64,000 bases of DNA, from assembly GCA_009746045.1 (NCBI GenBank), contig RPFO01000667.1:92082-156081 (forward strand), in the 5' to 3' direction. Made by a program: the position numbers and the translations under genes. This stretch comes from Mesostigma viride (Eukaryota; Streptophyta; Mesostigmatophyceae; Mesostigmatales; Mesostigmataceae). The notes under the pieces were generated by a model that saw nothing but the letters and a program-made list of their open reading frames with translations, was not told where the DNA came from and did not search any database. Shown here piece after piece: positions 18,089-29,171 of the stretch. How positions within the stretch are numbered: position 1 is the first letter of the stretch; every line of letters starts with the position of its first letter.

Positions 18089-20415
18089 ATCGGTTTTCTC
18101 TGAATATAGTTTAATTAACGCATGCGGGAAAGATAAGGCCGCCATGCCTTGGCCTGGATGTGGAAGGCTGTCTGCGACATGGGCTGACTAATTCGATCTG
18201 TACAAAGGGTTTCCTGCTCGCCCGAATTTTCCTTGGATGACCCGGTTGTTTATAAGGGTCGGTGGCTATTAATTAGCGGTCCGAGAAAATTAATTGTAGG
18301 TTTTATACGACTTCACTTGCAAAGATTCGTGTTTGGTTGCACCAGCTGAGGTTAGGTGGGGACCTGTAGGGTCGGCTGGTTGCTTACCGAATCTTTGGCT
18401 GATTTGGGTTATTTAGTGAGTCGTGATTAATTATTGTATAGTGGATTCGGACCGGCCCAAGGGGTCGATGGGCGCGTTTTATGGTTGTCAGTCTTGGGAA
18501 CCTTGTACAACTACCTGTACGGTTAACGCACTAGCCTGGGGGTGCGTGGCCACGCTGTTTGTAGTGGCGTTTTCAGCACTGTTCAGGCCGGTGTGTGACG
18601 CATGCCGGTGTTAATTAATTTAGGATGATGTCAGCTTGTGTGTCGGCGGGCCATGCCTTAAGCAAGCTAGGCAGGCAATGATCCGCAATTGTTTCTTTCA
18701 GAATGGCGGCAATGGCCGCCTGTGCAAAATTGCACATTCTAGCGCGGGTTGCATCTGTCTTGTAGCCGAGGCAGATGGTGGCACAACCGCTAAGTTGTTC
18801 GACCAAGCATAGTATAGTTGGTCGTGCAACGGAAAGAAAATTTAAATTTACCCCCATGTCGTTTTCCCCGGCTGCGGGTCTTTTTGACATGGGCGAAGGA
18901 TGGGGCGCTACTCCGGCGGTTTGGCCAGCTTCGGCGGAGCTGTTTATAAGGTTCTAAAACAGCTCTAGTGTCACATCGCAGGCTTGCCACCTTGCGATGG
19001 TGCGTGGGACGTGACCTGGACTCAAAAGGTCCCGAACCAGGTTCCTGTCAGCAACGACCTTTTTTTGTCATAAAATATTTTTTGTGGCGGCAGGTCAGTT
19101 GTCCAGCTGCCCCTGCCGAGGAGGGGTGGTTGGGGACAATAGGAGCCGCGCGAAAGTTGCGCTCCGAAGCTAGAAATTTCCCTATTGCGAGACTCGAGTT
19201 GGGGAGGGCGTCTCAGGGAGGCGAGGCTACGCCAGACCTTTGTCGTTCCTTTTCGTCTCAGCACCTGCTGCGCGGCTCAGTCTATTATGGTGTCGTAAAA
19301 CCTCTTTCCTTTTTGGACGGTTCCGGAATTGCGAAATGCTGGCTCTTTTTGAGGGCTTGCTTTTGGGGTGGTCACCGGCTTGTGTCGCATTGTAACCAGC
19401 GGGCCCCTGCGGGGGTTAATATAGCCTAGCGCGGGCTGAGTCGCCATTTAAGATGTTGCGACACGCTCTTTCGCGCACGGTGGTCATGAGTTTAATCGGC
19501 GCAATGGGGTTGGCGCCAGGGGGGGTAATTGGGTGGAGGCTTCTTGCTTCCGCGTGCGGATTGAGAAACCTTAAGGCCACTGTTAACTGCTGCATTTGTG
19601 GCAGGGCTCCACTTATTGTATTCAATCAAATGCTGGTCTTCTTGGGAGCTGAGTGATCTTAATCGGTTTTCTCTGAATATAGTTTAATTAACGCATGCGG
19701 GAAAGATAAGGCCGCCATGCCTTGGCCTGGATGTGGAAGGCTGTCTGCGACATGGGCTGACTAATTCGATCTGTACAAAGGGTTTCCTGCTCGCCCGAAT
19801 TTTCCTTGGATGACCCGGTTGTTTATAAGGGTCGGTGGCTATTAATTAGCGGTCCGAGAAAATTAATTGTAGGTTTTATACGACTTCACTTGCAAAGATT
19901 CGTGTTTGGTTGCACCAGCTGAGGTTAGGTGGGGACCTGTAGGGTCGGCTGGTTGCTTACCGAATCTTTGGCTGATTTGGGTTATTTAGTGAGTCGTGAT
20001 TAATTATTGTATAGTGGATTCGGACCGGCCCAAGGGGTCGATGGGCGCGTTTTATGGTTGTCAGTCTTGGGAACCTTGTACAACTACCTGTACGGTTAAC
20101 GCACTAGCCTGGGGGTGCGTGGCCACGCTGTTTGTAGTGGCGTTTTCAGCACTGTTCAGGCCGGTGTGTGACGCATGCCGGTGTTAATTAATTTAGGATG
20201 ATGTCAGCTTGTGTGTCGGCGGGCCATGCCTTAAGCAAGCTAGGCAGGCAATGATCCGCAATTGTTTCTTTCCCCTCCCTCCCACCCTGGAGGCTTCTTG
20301 CTTCCGCGTGCGGATTGAGAAACCTTAAGGCCACTGTTAACTGCTGCATTTGTGGCAGGGCTCCACTTATTGTATTCAATCAAATGCTGGTCTTCTTGGG
20401 AGCTGAGTGATCTTA
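18089..20415. mobile_element. non-autonomous element with split direct repeats A1-B1-A2-B2
   Basis: A1 18089-18699 and A2 19662-20272 are both 611 bp; B1 19534-19661 and B2 20288-20415 are both 128 bp. A1 is followed by an 834-bp non-coding core (18700-19533), then B1 joined directly to A2, then a 15-bp pyrimidine spacer, then B2. This A1-core-B1A2-B2 plan is that of PAT/Kangaroo/TOC-type tyrosine-recombinase retrotransposons, known from Volvox and Chlamydomonas. No recombinase or RT is present, so mobilisation would be in trans. No TSD is obvious, as expected for such elements. The repeat pairs look nearly identical. Orientation not determined. Confidence 0.75.
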
Positions 20416-20525
20416 AAACACATCAGCGCTAAGGACCAAGAACAGCCAACCAACGGGCCAGAATATGAGGGCGAATCTATATACCGGAGGGACAACACCC
20501 TCAGGTCGGGCCTAAGGCCCTCTAT

Positions 20526-22358
20526 CTAGTGGCCATCCGTCTGATAAGTGCCACGAGAGGCCAGCAGGACCTCCAGGTAGGCCTGGTAGTGGGCCACATC
20601 CTCGACATTGTCATGCCTATCTACAGTGAGGAAAACATCGGCCCACACGCCGTCAGGAAAGAGGCCCAGGAAGGCCCAGTAATACCTATGCTGCGTGAGG
20701 ACGACCTGGCCACGGGCCCAGTCCAGAAAGCCACAGGCAAAGAGGCGAAGGAAAGGCTCTACCGCGATCAGGCAAAGGGCCCGCAGGAGGAGGCGATGGT
20801 ACCGGATCCGAGGGCGCATACCCGTCGGGAAGAACAGGTCCACCAGGGGCTCCACGTTGGACGGCCACAACCGGATGTGCCGAACCTCGCGGGAGCGCCA
20901 CCGACGAACACACTGTCGCGACCCGAATGTCTCTAGGTAGTCGCTGGCCCGAGGAGGAGGGTGACCGCGGGAGTCTAGACCCTGGCCCGGGATAGGCGCC
21001 GGGCGACGGGCATCCCACTCAAGGATGGGCTGGAGGACCGTAGTGTACGCCGCACCCGGCACCGCAGGAAACTCTACTGTAAGGGCATCCGAAGCCATAA
21101 TGCCCAGAGGTGGAGGGTAAGCCCACTGGAACCCACCGTAGGTGTCCAAGTCGTTGTGGCGCCTAGCCCAGCGATACAGAACGCGCCGGACCAGGATCTC
21201 ACCCTCGAACACCGGATCAGCTAAAATAACCATGTCGAAGGGAGGCCGATCAGTCTCAATGGGTAGGCCACGATCCCGAGGCGCCCGACACACCTGGGAG
21301 AACCCGTAGGACATGGGGGAGATGGCAAGCTCAGCAGAGGCGCGCGGCAGGTCACACTGTCGGCAGGCGAGTGCGGACATACCATACCCAGGAATGGGCG
21401 TGTCGCGCGACTCCGGCGTCGCATGCACCACAGAAGGGGCCCTGTCCCGATCACCCTGGGACAACTCCCGGAGGGAATCGGCAGCGCGGGTGACGCGAGG
21501 ATCCTGACCGGTGGACCGAACAACCGCGGCCAATGACCGCGAGGCCGAAGGAGCAGGGACCGAAGCAGGGGCCGACGCAGGGGCAGGAGCCGACACCGAC
21601 GCAGGGGGCACTGGTAAAACAGGAGGTCGCGCCGGACCCGAAGCCAGAGAGGGCCGTGACGGACCCGCCATCGACGCAGGCGCGCCGGTCTCCGTTGCCG
21701 GTGCACCCTCAGGCCACATATTGAAGATAGGGCCCGTAGGGACAGGCAGCCCGGCATAAGATTGGTTACCATCCAAGCTCCAGTCGGGCACCGGGATCCT
21801 CTGCGGGGGACCACCCTCCCAAAGCCTGGGATGATCGCCCGTGTCGCTGAAGAAACCACGAACTGGCTGTGAGGGCGCAGCGGACGGCCCAGAGGGGGCG
21901 ACGGCGGGCACAGCCGAAGGGGCTGAAGACTCGCGCCGAGGCGCGGGAACGTCGGCCGCAGGCACGGAGGCAACCGGAGGTGTCGGAGCCGCAGCAACCG
22001 AAGGGGTAGGGGGCGCCGGCGAAACCACAGGTGCCGAAGCAACCAAAGGGGTAGGGGGCGCGGACACCACAGACACCCCACCTGGCGTGGCCGGAGTCTG
22101 CGCTTGGGCCGCCAGGAAGGCCCCGAACGCCGTGGTCAGGGACTGGATCTGAGCCTGCATAGCCAAGACCGTCGCCGAAAGAGGATCAGGCAAACCCGAA
22201 GGGGTAGGCTCTAGTAACTGCAACATCCCGGGTCGACCGAGGGGACGACGGGACCGGAGAGGGAGGAACAGACGCCGAGGAGGCGGACGCAGCGCTCGAG
22301 GCAGAATAATCTGGCGTATAATGTACCTCGGCTGGGGCGCCCGAAGGGGCAGGACCAC
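20526..22358 (-). CDS. accessory ORF downstream of Gypsy pol, main part
   Basis: A frame of 611 codons after the integrase, in the place where env-like genes sit in some Gypsy elements. The real reading probably enters this frame near residue 45, coming from the overlapping frame at 22186-22968. The N-terminal part is Pro/Ala/Ser-rich and low-complexity (to about residue 310). The C-terminal 300 residues are globular-looking and Arg/Trp-rich, with a CRQC motif (about residue 335). I see no signal peptide or obvious transmembrane anchor, so an envelope role is not supported. The product has no recognised domain. Confidence 0.5.
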   Translation of the reverse strand: MVLPLRAPQPRYIIRQIILPRALRPPPRRLFLPLRSRRPLGRPGMLQLLEPTPSGLPDPLSATVLAMQAQIQSLTTAFGAFLAAQAQTPATPGGVSVVSAPPTPLVASAPVVSPAPPTPSVAAAPTPPVASVPAADVPAPRRESSAPSAVPAVAPSGPSAAPSQPVRGFFSDTGDHPRLWEGGPPQRIPVPDWSLDGNQSYAGLPVPTGPIFNMWPEGAPATETGAPASMAGPSRPSLASGPARPPVLPVPPASVSAPAPASAPASVPAPSASRSLAAVVRSTGQDPRVTRAADSLRELSQGDRDRAPSVVHATPESRDTPIPGYGMSALACRQCDLPRASAELAISPMSYGFSQVCRAPRDRGLPIETDRPPFDMVILADPVFEGEILVRRVLYRWARRHNDLDTYGGFQWAYPPPLGIMASDALTVEFPAVPGAAYTTVLQPILEWDARRPAPIPGQGLDSRGHPPPRASDYLETFGSRQCVRRWRSREVRHIRLWPSNVEPLVDLFFPTGMRPRIRYHRLLLRALCLIAVEPFLRLFACGFLDWARGQVVLTQHRYYWAFLGLFPDGVWADVFLTVDRHDNVEDVAHYQAYLEVLLASRGTYQTDGH

Positions 22359-22968
22359 TAACCGCTAGTTCCGCCGACTGATCAGCTATCTCCATGAATT
22401 CTACGGCCCGTAAAAGGTCACAGGGGTTCTCATCTACCTCAGCATCACCCTCAGCCGGAAGCCAAGGGAACACCTCCCGTAGGCAGGTACGGCCCACATG
22501 GGTAGAGAGGTAGGAGAACACACGGCAGCACCGGAGAACCGCATCTATCTGTCCCAGGGCGGGACAGCTGGAACCACACCCCAACAAACAGTGTCCGGCA
22601 TCGTCGAACCCGTGCAGGACAAGCTGGTGCGGCTCATCAGGGGAAGGACCATACCACGTGACCCCGAAGAGGGCCGCCCTGACTAAGCCCGCATGTTGGG
22701 CCTGAAGGGCCGGCTGCACAACGCCACCCGGGTAACTTGATCGCGACACCCAGCGGCCCGGAAGGGCCTCGAAATACAGCTCAGGGTCCGGTGGGGGCGG
22801 GGACGGCAGCGAGCTCTCAGCCGGAGGGGTAGGCTCTGACATTACGGCTGCGGAGGGGAGGGGACAACCAACCATCCGTCGACAGCAGACATAACATAAG
22901 AGAGGAGAAGGTCTACAACTAGAGCTTATGCAGGGTTTTATACTCCTGCAGCAGGCGACTACACCCAT
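22186..22968 (-). CDS. accessory ORF downstream of Gypsy pol, first part
   Basis: A 260-residue frame overlapping the end of the integrase frame (22919-22968) and the next accessory frame (22186-22358). A better start is the Met at about residue 43 (MSEPTPPAESS). The middle is globular with several Cys (GHCLLGCGSSC) and acidic patches. The tail is Ser/Pro-rich. It and 20526-22358 may be one protein split by a one-base indel or a frameshift near 22200-22300. Function unknown. Confidence 0.5.
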   Translation of the reverse strand: MGVVACCRSIKPCISSSCRPSPLLCYVCCRRMVGCPLPSAAVMSEPTPPAESSLPSPPPPDPELYFEALPGRWVSRSSYPGGVVQPALQAQHAGLVRAALFGVTWYGPSPDEPHQLVLHGFDDAGHCLLGCGSSCPALGQIDAVLRCCRVFSYLSTHVGRTCLREVFPWLPAEGDAEVDENPCDLLRAVEFMEIADQSAELAVSGPAPSGAPAEVHYTPDYSASSAASASSASVPPSPVPSSPRSTRDVAVTRAYPFGFA

Positions 22969-24112
22969 CTAGTTCACTCTCAGTATACCAGACCTTATCT
23001 ACCTCACTACGAGCATACATCCACTTCACCTTATACTGGCGCTGGGTACCGCGGCCTTTTTTGATATCTCTATGGGCCACGATACCCTCTACCTCATCCT
23101 CTACCTCACCAGTATCCGGGTTATGCTCTAAAGGGGCAGGGGCTAATTCTCTACCAGCGAACGTGCTCTGATGATAGAGCTTCAGCTGGCTTCTATGAAA
23201 GGTGCGAGAGTGGGTCTGCCAAGAGGTAGGAATATCTATCTCATACAGAAAATTACCTACTCTAGACAACACAAGGAAGGGTCCTAAGAAGGCGGGCCTA
23301 AGTTTCACTTTCAGTTCAGCTTCGAACTTATGAGCGAAGCGGCCAACACGAGGGCCTTCTACTAAGACTAAATCTCCTATTTCTATCTCAGGTGCTCTTC
23401 TATCTAATGAGGCACGCAACCTAGCAAGGTATTTGGCCTGCGCCCTATGGTACCCTGCAATAGCGTTGTCGTGTGCATTCTTCATCTTATCTAATAACGC
23501 CTGCACACCTTCTACAGTATCCCGGGACACATCATCCTTGTCCCTTAAAGGACTAGCTAAGAGAGAGGTAGGGGTAAGAGGTTGTCTACCAGTATCTAGG
23601 AAGAAGGGCGTATAACCATGCGCAGCCTGAGGGCAGTTGTTAAGGGAAAACTCTACCAAACATAGGTAATCCTCCCAATCACTCCCAGAGCCATTCACAT
23701 AGTGACGCAGAGCTTCTTCCACTACCCTATTCAAACGTTCTACTAAATGAGACGAGGAGGAGTGGTAGGCAGTACCGAAGGTGACCTTGGTACCGATAGC
23801 AGCGAAGAACTGCTGCCAAAAATCAGAAGTAAATAACTTATCCTTATCACTAATAAACTGCCTACTCAAACCATGATATCTATATACGTTATTAAGGTAT
23901 AGGCGTGCGCAATCGCGTGCGGTGAGTTCTAAGGGACACGGCACGAGATGACACATACGAGTAAAACGATCTACAAAAACAAGGATCTGGGCGTTACCTC
24001 TATCATTCTTCCTAAAAGGTCCCACAAAATCCATCATAATGGAGTCCCACGGCATGATGGGATCAGGTAAGGTCCTAGGCTCTGCTATCTGTCCTACATT
24101 GTTGGGTTTCAT
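22919..24112 (-). CDS. Gypsy integrase core and chromodomain (3' part of interrupted pol)
   Basis: The first shown residues MKPNN lie inside the integrase; the frame really continues upstream through TCQSCQ (second half of the HHCC zinc motif) to the CACTA insertion at 24190. DDE core: IMMDFVGPF (D), FISDKDKLF (D), HLVERLNR (E). The C-terminal chromodomain is at about residues 345-395 (VEGIVAHRDI ... YKVKWMY ... WYTESEL). Chromodomains bind methylated H3 tails and steer chromoviruses to heterochromatin. The gene is broken by the transposon between the two zinc-binding pairs, so it cannot now make an intact integrase. Confidence 0.85.
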   Translation of the reverse strand: MKPNNVGQIAEPRTLPDPIMPWDSIMMDFVGPFRKNDRGNAQILVFVDRFTRMCHLVPCPLELTARDCARLYLNNVYRYHGLSRQFISDKDKLFTSDFWQQFFAAIGTKVTFGTAYHSSSSHLVERLNRVVEEALRHYVNGSGSDWEDYLCLVEFSLNNCPQAAHGYTPFFLDTGRQPLTPTSLLASPLRDKDDVSRDTVEGVQALLDKMKNAHDNAIAGYHRAQAKYLARLRASLDRRAPEIEIGDLVLVEGPRVGRFAHKFEAELKVKLRPAFLGPFLVLSRVGNFLYEIDIPTSWQTHSRTFHRSQLKLYHQSTFAGRELAPAPLEHNPDTGEVEDEVEGIVAHRDIKKGRGTQRQYKVKWMYARSEVDKVWYTESELDGCSRLLQEYKTLHKL

Positions 24113-24203
24113 CTCCTGGCAAGATTGACAGGTTCTAACATACTCATCTACATCCTTTAAAAGGGAAGGCCAGTAGTAAGAGCGGGCTACACTAGGAAGT
24201 CGG

Positions 24204-24600
24204 GTTCTGAGATTTTTCTCAGGATCCTGAGATTTCCTGAGATTTTTCTCAGGATTCCTGAGATTTTCTCAGGATTTCCTGAGATTTCCTGATTTTTTTC
24301 TCAGGATATCAGGAGAAATCCTGAGAAACCCTGAGACTTTTCTCAGGATTCCTGATATTATATCAGGACTTCCTCTTGAGAATCTTGAGAAGTGCCTGAG
24401 ATGCGTCTCGCGAAACACTGAGAAACACTGAGATTCGTAAAAAAATCCTGAGAAATCCTGAGATCCTGAGAAAACCCGCTGAATCAGAAAAAATCAGGAA
24501 AATCAGGACACTTAACAGCACAAAAAATCAGGAAAATCAGGACACTTAGCATGGCACAAAAAATCAGGAAAATCAGGACACTGAGCATGACACTTGAGAA
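24204..24600. repeat. left subterminal repeats of CACTA-like element
   Basis: Dense, degenerate copies of CTGAGATTTTTCTCAGGAT and of AAAATCAGGAAAATCAGGAC in both orientations. Many are palindromic (CTGAGA...TCTCAG). A similar block ends the other side (28780-29163). Confidence 0.8.
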
Positions 24601-24755
24601 CTCTCAAGTGCATGAAGACAGGACACTTATGCAATATATGTGGATGCAGAAATGATGCAGTTGACACACATGTTCATTGGAAATAAATAAATATAAGTGT
24701 GACAAGCACACAACAAGTTACATCAATCCATCATTACATTATATTAGGAATATAA

Positions 24756-25751
24756 TCAATCCCACTCCTCATCAGTGTATGCAGCACTGTCAGAGTCCGC
24801 ATAATTTACTACCACACGTTGCCTCTCACTTCTCCTTTGTGTGGGAATGCATGCCTCACCGTCGCTGCTCAGCGACAAATCACTAGCAATGTCATCAGGG
24901 CTTGATGCGCTGCCACTAGCCGCTGCCATGGACTTGCCAGCAATGCTCTTGCCACGCGAGCGGTTTGGTGCAGCGGCTGTGTGTGTTTCTACCAATGTGT
25001 CCGCAGTGCGCTTGCCACGCGAGCGGCTTGGTGCAGTGGTTGCTTGTGGTTCTACCAATGTGCCAACAGTGCGCTTGCCACGTGAGCGATTAGGTGCAGT
25101 GGTTGCTTGTGGCTCCGCAGCCATGCGTGCAGTGGTTGCTTGTGGATCTATGGGTGCAGTGCGATTACCTTGTGAACGACCTCGTGTTGTCATGTCTCTT
25201 CGCTTAACACACAGTGTCACCTTGCGCTGCAGGTTCATATCAGCATACACGTCTGTGGTTCTCAGCTGAGCACCTGCAGCACGGGATAATACATGCTGGG
25301 CTGCACTACACGTTTCCTTTACCATTTGCCACGGCAATTTACAGTGCACGATGGCTATCTCAGGTGCATACTCTGGATCAACTACAAAACCAACTGAACA
25401 TACACTCCCGGGAAGGACTAAAGCATCCTGCTTGGGCGCTCGCTCCCCTAAAGGTATAAGCGTCAATCCCTCTAAAGGGAGCTCTTTCACAGAACCGACA
25501 TCAAACAGAGCGACCTTTAAAAGAACTTGCCTACTCCATCCTTCCGTCGGGGCACGGAGGAAACTATGCAGAATGTGTGTGATGCGGCCATACCTAACCC
25601 CCTCTTTACCATAAACCATTACTCCCGAGTTGCGATGGCGAACAGTTTGTCGAAGGTCGGCGACTGCAGTTCGGTAATTGCTGCCATTGATGTGGATTGA
25701 GTCATGCTCGTCACAAGCAGGCTCCATGCCACACACCGCCGCCGTAATCAT
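24756..25751 (-). CDS. CACTA-associated protein, C-terminal part (DUF4216-like region)
   Basis: A 331-residue frame; it stays open upstream of the first Met (CSDRKQWITQNQEPRLP), so this is probably the last exon of a longer protein. Residues about 20-110 (INGSNYRT ... NSGVMVYGKEGVRYGRITHIL ... LFDV) follow the pattern of the DUF4216 region that ends TNP2-type CACTA transposases of plants. The tail has three to four degenerate repeats around NRSRGKRT spaced about 20-25 residues apart, then an acidic end. No transposase core was found in the element, so it may be internally deleted. Confidence 0.55.
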   Translation of the reverse strand: MITAAVCGMEPACDEHDSIHINGSNYRTAVADLRQTVRHRNSGVMVYGKEGVRYGRITHILHSFLRAPTEGWSRQVLLKVALFDVGSVKELPLEGLTLIPLGERAPKQDALVLPGSVCSVGFVVDPEYAPEIAIVHCKLPWQMVKETCSAAQHVLSRAAGAQLRTTDVYADMNLQRKVTLCVKRRDMTTRGRSQGNRTAPIDPQATTARMAAEPQATTAPNRSRGKRTVGTLVEPQATTAPSRSRGKRTADTLVETHTAAAPNRSRGKSIAGKSMAAASGSASSPDDIASDLSLSSDGEACIPTQRRSERQRVVVNYADSDSAAYTDEEWD

Positions 25752-28700
25752 CGTGGGGAGGCGTGGCTCCTGGTTTTGCGTGATCCATTGCTTTCTATCT
25801 GAGCAAGTGACTTGACTAGTGCGAGACCCAAAGTGGAAATGCCGTGTCTATTCCGGCCTAACATGGCTGATGAAGGCGTTTATGGAATGGTGCGGCTAGG
25901 TGCAGGGTTGTGTTGCCTACCATGGCTGCTGAAGGCGTTCATGGGTGCGGCTAGGTGCAAGGTCGCGTTGCCTAATCGCAACCTTTCTAAATTTTTCGCT
26001 CGTTGGACCAACGGTCTACCAGGTAACGGTTAAGAGAGGTAGGGCGCGAAGTTGAAAGTTTGGAACGGCACTGTCGTCATGCGGCTATTTCACGGCATCA
26101 TAACGGCCTTTATTTCAGTTATGTTCAGTTCAGTTTATTCCCACGCCGGTTCCCTAGCCTTGCCCGTACCGGCTTCGGAATAAACGGATGCCGGAACCGT
26201 ATCCTTGTTCCAATTTTTAACAGGCAGGTACTACTTATATAAAGCCCGAACTAAGAGCTCTTTTGTAGAATGTTCTCACTGCCTAATTGCTTTAGTGACT
26301 TTGCGTTAATAATTGTCGGCTGTCAGTCTGTCAGCCAACAATCAGAAATCGTTGTCGCACTTTATAACCTGCTCCAATGGTTGTCCGGCAAAGGCAGGAC
26401 CAAGCGTTTTCTAGGGTCTGGCAGGACGGCGGTTTTTTAAATGCCTGTGGCTTTCATTGGTGAATACTAGTTACTGTACCTGTAAATTTATCGGCAGTTT
26501 GCGGCTCCGACCGTTCTAAAAGGCTTTGAGACAAGTAGTAACCAGTGGAAAGGTAAGATGTCATGACAATACGGAAGATCGCTTGGCTGGAATCACTCGA
26601 GACATTCCGCCTGCCGCTGGCTACGGATGTGACCTAGTCGCAATCTTTTTTTTTGCGCAAATTCAAAAAAACGCGTCTGACGTAGCCCTAGCCGTTGTTC
26701 GCAGTCAAGTCAGTGCTGGGGCTAGCGGGCAGTGAGGGCACATACACGCTAGCTCGAGCGATGGGGCAACCGATTTCCATACGTAACCAATGAATGCAAC
26801 CACCGAATAACAAGCGCTGCAGGTGTGGCAGCAGGGGTGGCAGCGAGAACCGCACTAGAAGCGGTTCTAGTAGCGACGACATGTGAGTGACATAAGTAAC
26901 GGAGAATAAACAGAGCGAGATTCTGGAGCTATCCAAAACCTACAAGGCCGTCATGGACAGGCTGTGATCGAAGAGGAATGGAGCCGGGAAAATGAGCAAC
27001 TGCGTAGCTGAGCAAGGATACTTATGAGAATTGCTTGGCAGGTTGCATTGGAAGGCCCATAGACCGCAAAAGCGGCATTCTGAGCAAAAGCTGGTTTCTT
27101 AGTATAGCATGAACTCTGAATACTTGATTTCTTGTCCTCTTACATGCGTGGTCAAGTTCATGAAGATGACCATCATGAAGTACCGTCCTTGGGCATTTTT
27201 GTGCGTACATGCCCGTTTGTTGTCAAAGCACGTCCATGCAGACCTGAATCCCATGCAAGCCCCAAGCGTCAATTGCGACTATCTTTGCAAAGGAAAAGCA
27301 TCTAGACGTGTTCTGATGAAGCCAGTAAGGTCAAATGTTTCATGGTGCTTCCTCATAAGCCACATAGTAGATTAGATACTAACTTGGTTGGTCCATGCGT
27401 GAGTATGTGCATGTTGTCATCAGTTTGCTACCTACTTTTTAATTACCTTGCCTACTTACTAGCTTTGTTATTGAAGGTATTTTCCTAATTTTGCACTGGA
27501 ATTCATTCCTTACATCACTACTATTCTTTCTCCCCTTTGCAATCGCAACAGGAGGGACGGAATGTTATCTTCTCCGCGGTCATGAGGTTGTCCCTTCTGC
27601 GTGGTAAGTGTCATAAAGTTGATTAGTCCCTTGGTCCCTCACTTGCTCCTTGCTTCCTTGCATGCTTGCTTGCTGAGTTCGATAAACCCCTTGCTTCCTT
27701 GCATGCTTGTTTCCGTCTTTGCGTGCTTGCTTGCTTCTTTGCGTGGTTGCTTTCTTCCTTGATTAGGCCCTTGCTTGGTTGTTTAGCCGCTTGCTGAATT
27801 TGATTAGTTCCTTGCTTTATTCCCTTGCTTCCTTGCATGCGTGCTTCCTGAATGTAATTAGTCCCTTGCTTCCTTTCTTAGTCCCATGCTTCCTTTGTAA
27901 GCCACTCTTCCTCGCATGCTTGCTGAATTTAATTAATGCCTTGCTTCCTTTGATATGACCTTGCCTACTTGGTTAGGCCGTTCCTTCCCTGCATGCTTGA
28001 CCACTTGCTGAATGGAATCAGTCCCCTGATTCCTTTGTTAGGCCCTTGCTTCCTTTGTTAGCCCCTCTTCCTTGCATGCTTGCAATTGCTTGCTTGCTGA
28101 ATCTAATCAGTCCCTTGCTTCCTTTGTTACGCCCTTGCTTCCTTATTTAGCCACTCTCGTCCTTGCGCGCATGTACGCTTGCTTGCTGAATTCAATTAGT
28201 CCCTTGCCCTGAAGAAATTTAGTCTAGTTACCCTGGAGCTTCACAGTTAATAAACGTGTTTTCCCTTTTTCAATGCATCGGTCATATGCAATGTCGTGGT
28301 TTCTTGGTCTTGCACATCTCAATAATGGCGGTGCTAGGCTTTCACTTGGGTCACCCTTTCAATGTTTTGTACCAGTCAGAAGTATCTTTTTTTATGCCGA
28401 GCATGATGTTGTTTGCTATGCCTTTGGTCTGGTTAGGTGTACATGTGCACATGCTGCAGCCCAGCGTTTCTAATCATGGTCCTGTTTAATGCCTTTTTTC
28501 CCCCTTCCTGGTTTATGCGTGCAGGTAAATGTGCAACGAAGCACAGTTTGGCAGAGTATATGAAGAACCAAATGATCTACAAGATCTGCCAAACGATGAA
28601 GAAACAATCCTCTTTTTGTTGTGATTTATTTTTTGCCTATGAATAAAAGATTTTTTAAATAATATTTATCAATGTAATAAATGCACTGATTGTGAGTCAT

Positions 28701-28779
28701 GCCCCTGTTGTAATCATCTTGCATGGTCGTATTTCTGTTGGTCCCTGATAACACCATTTTTTTGTCCCAGAATGGCTGG
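25752..28779. other. interior of CACTA-like element, no clear gene
   Basis: About 3 kb without a convincing ORF. It includes a short imperfect duplication around GCGGCTAGGTGCA (25893-25970) and a degenerate minisatellite (27605-28215). Spliced transposase exons could be hidden here; none was recognised by eye. Confidence 0.4.
27605..28215. repeat. degenerate minisatellite rich in CCTTGCTTCCTTGC
   Basis: Imperfect units of roughly 60-100 bp combine TGCTTGCTGAATTNAATTAGT with CCCTTGCTTCCTTGCATGC, repeated about eight times. It does not code. Confidence 0.65.
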
Positions 28780-29163
28780 AGAATTCGCCTGTGCATGTTC
28801 TTGATTTTCTTGAGATTCTACTCGTTTTTTTGTCCTGAGATTTTCTTGAGATTCTACTCGTTTTTTTGTCCTGAGATTGTCCTGAGATTGTCCTGAGATT
28901 TTGTCCTGAGATTTTCACTACAAAGTCAAAATCTCAAGACCTGAGTTTTTCACCAGAAATCTCAGGACCCGAGGTGTGCACTTACCAGATTTTGTGAAGA
29001 CGAAAAAAATCAGGAAAAATCAGGGCAATCTCAGGAAAAATTAAGAAAAATCTCAAGACGATCTCAAGACAATCTCAAGATATCTCAGGATTTCTCAGGA
29101 TTTCTCAGGATTTCTCAAAAAAAAACTCAGGACGATATCAAGAAATATCAGGACGAATTTTTT
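28780..29163. repeat. right subterminal repeats of CACTA-like element
   Basis: Multiple copies of CCTGAGATTTT and CTCAGGATTTCTCAGGA-like units, mirroring the left subterminal block. Confidence 0.8.
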
Positions 29164-29171
29164 CCGACTTC

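Noticed and set aside
20526-22968. Envelope gene in the chromodomain Gypsy element
   Set aside because: No signal peptide, fusion peptide or membrane anchor visible; position alone is not enough.
28256-28646. Hydrophobic short frames inside the CACTA-like element
   Set aside because: AT-rich, overlapping in several frames, no start context or motif.
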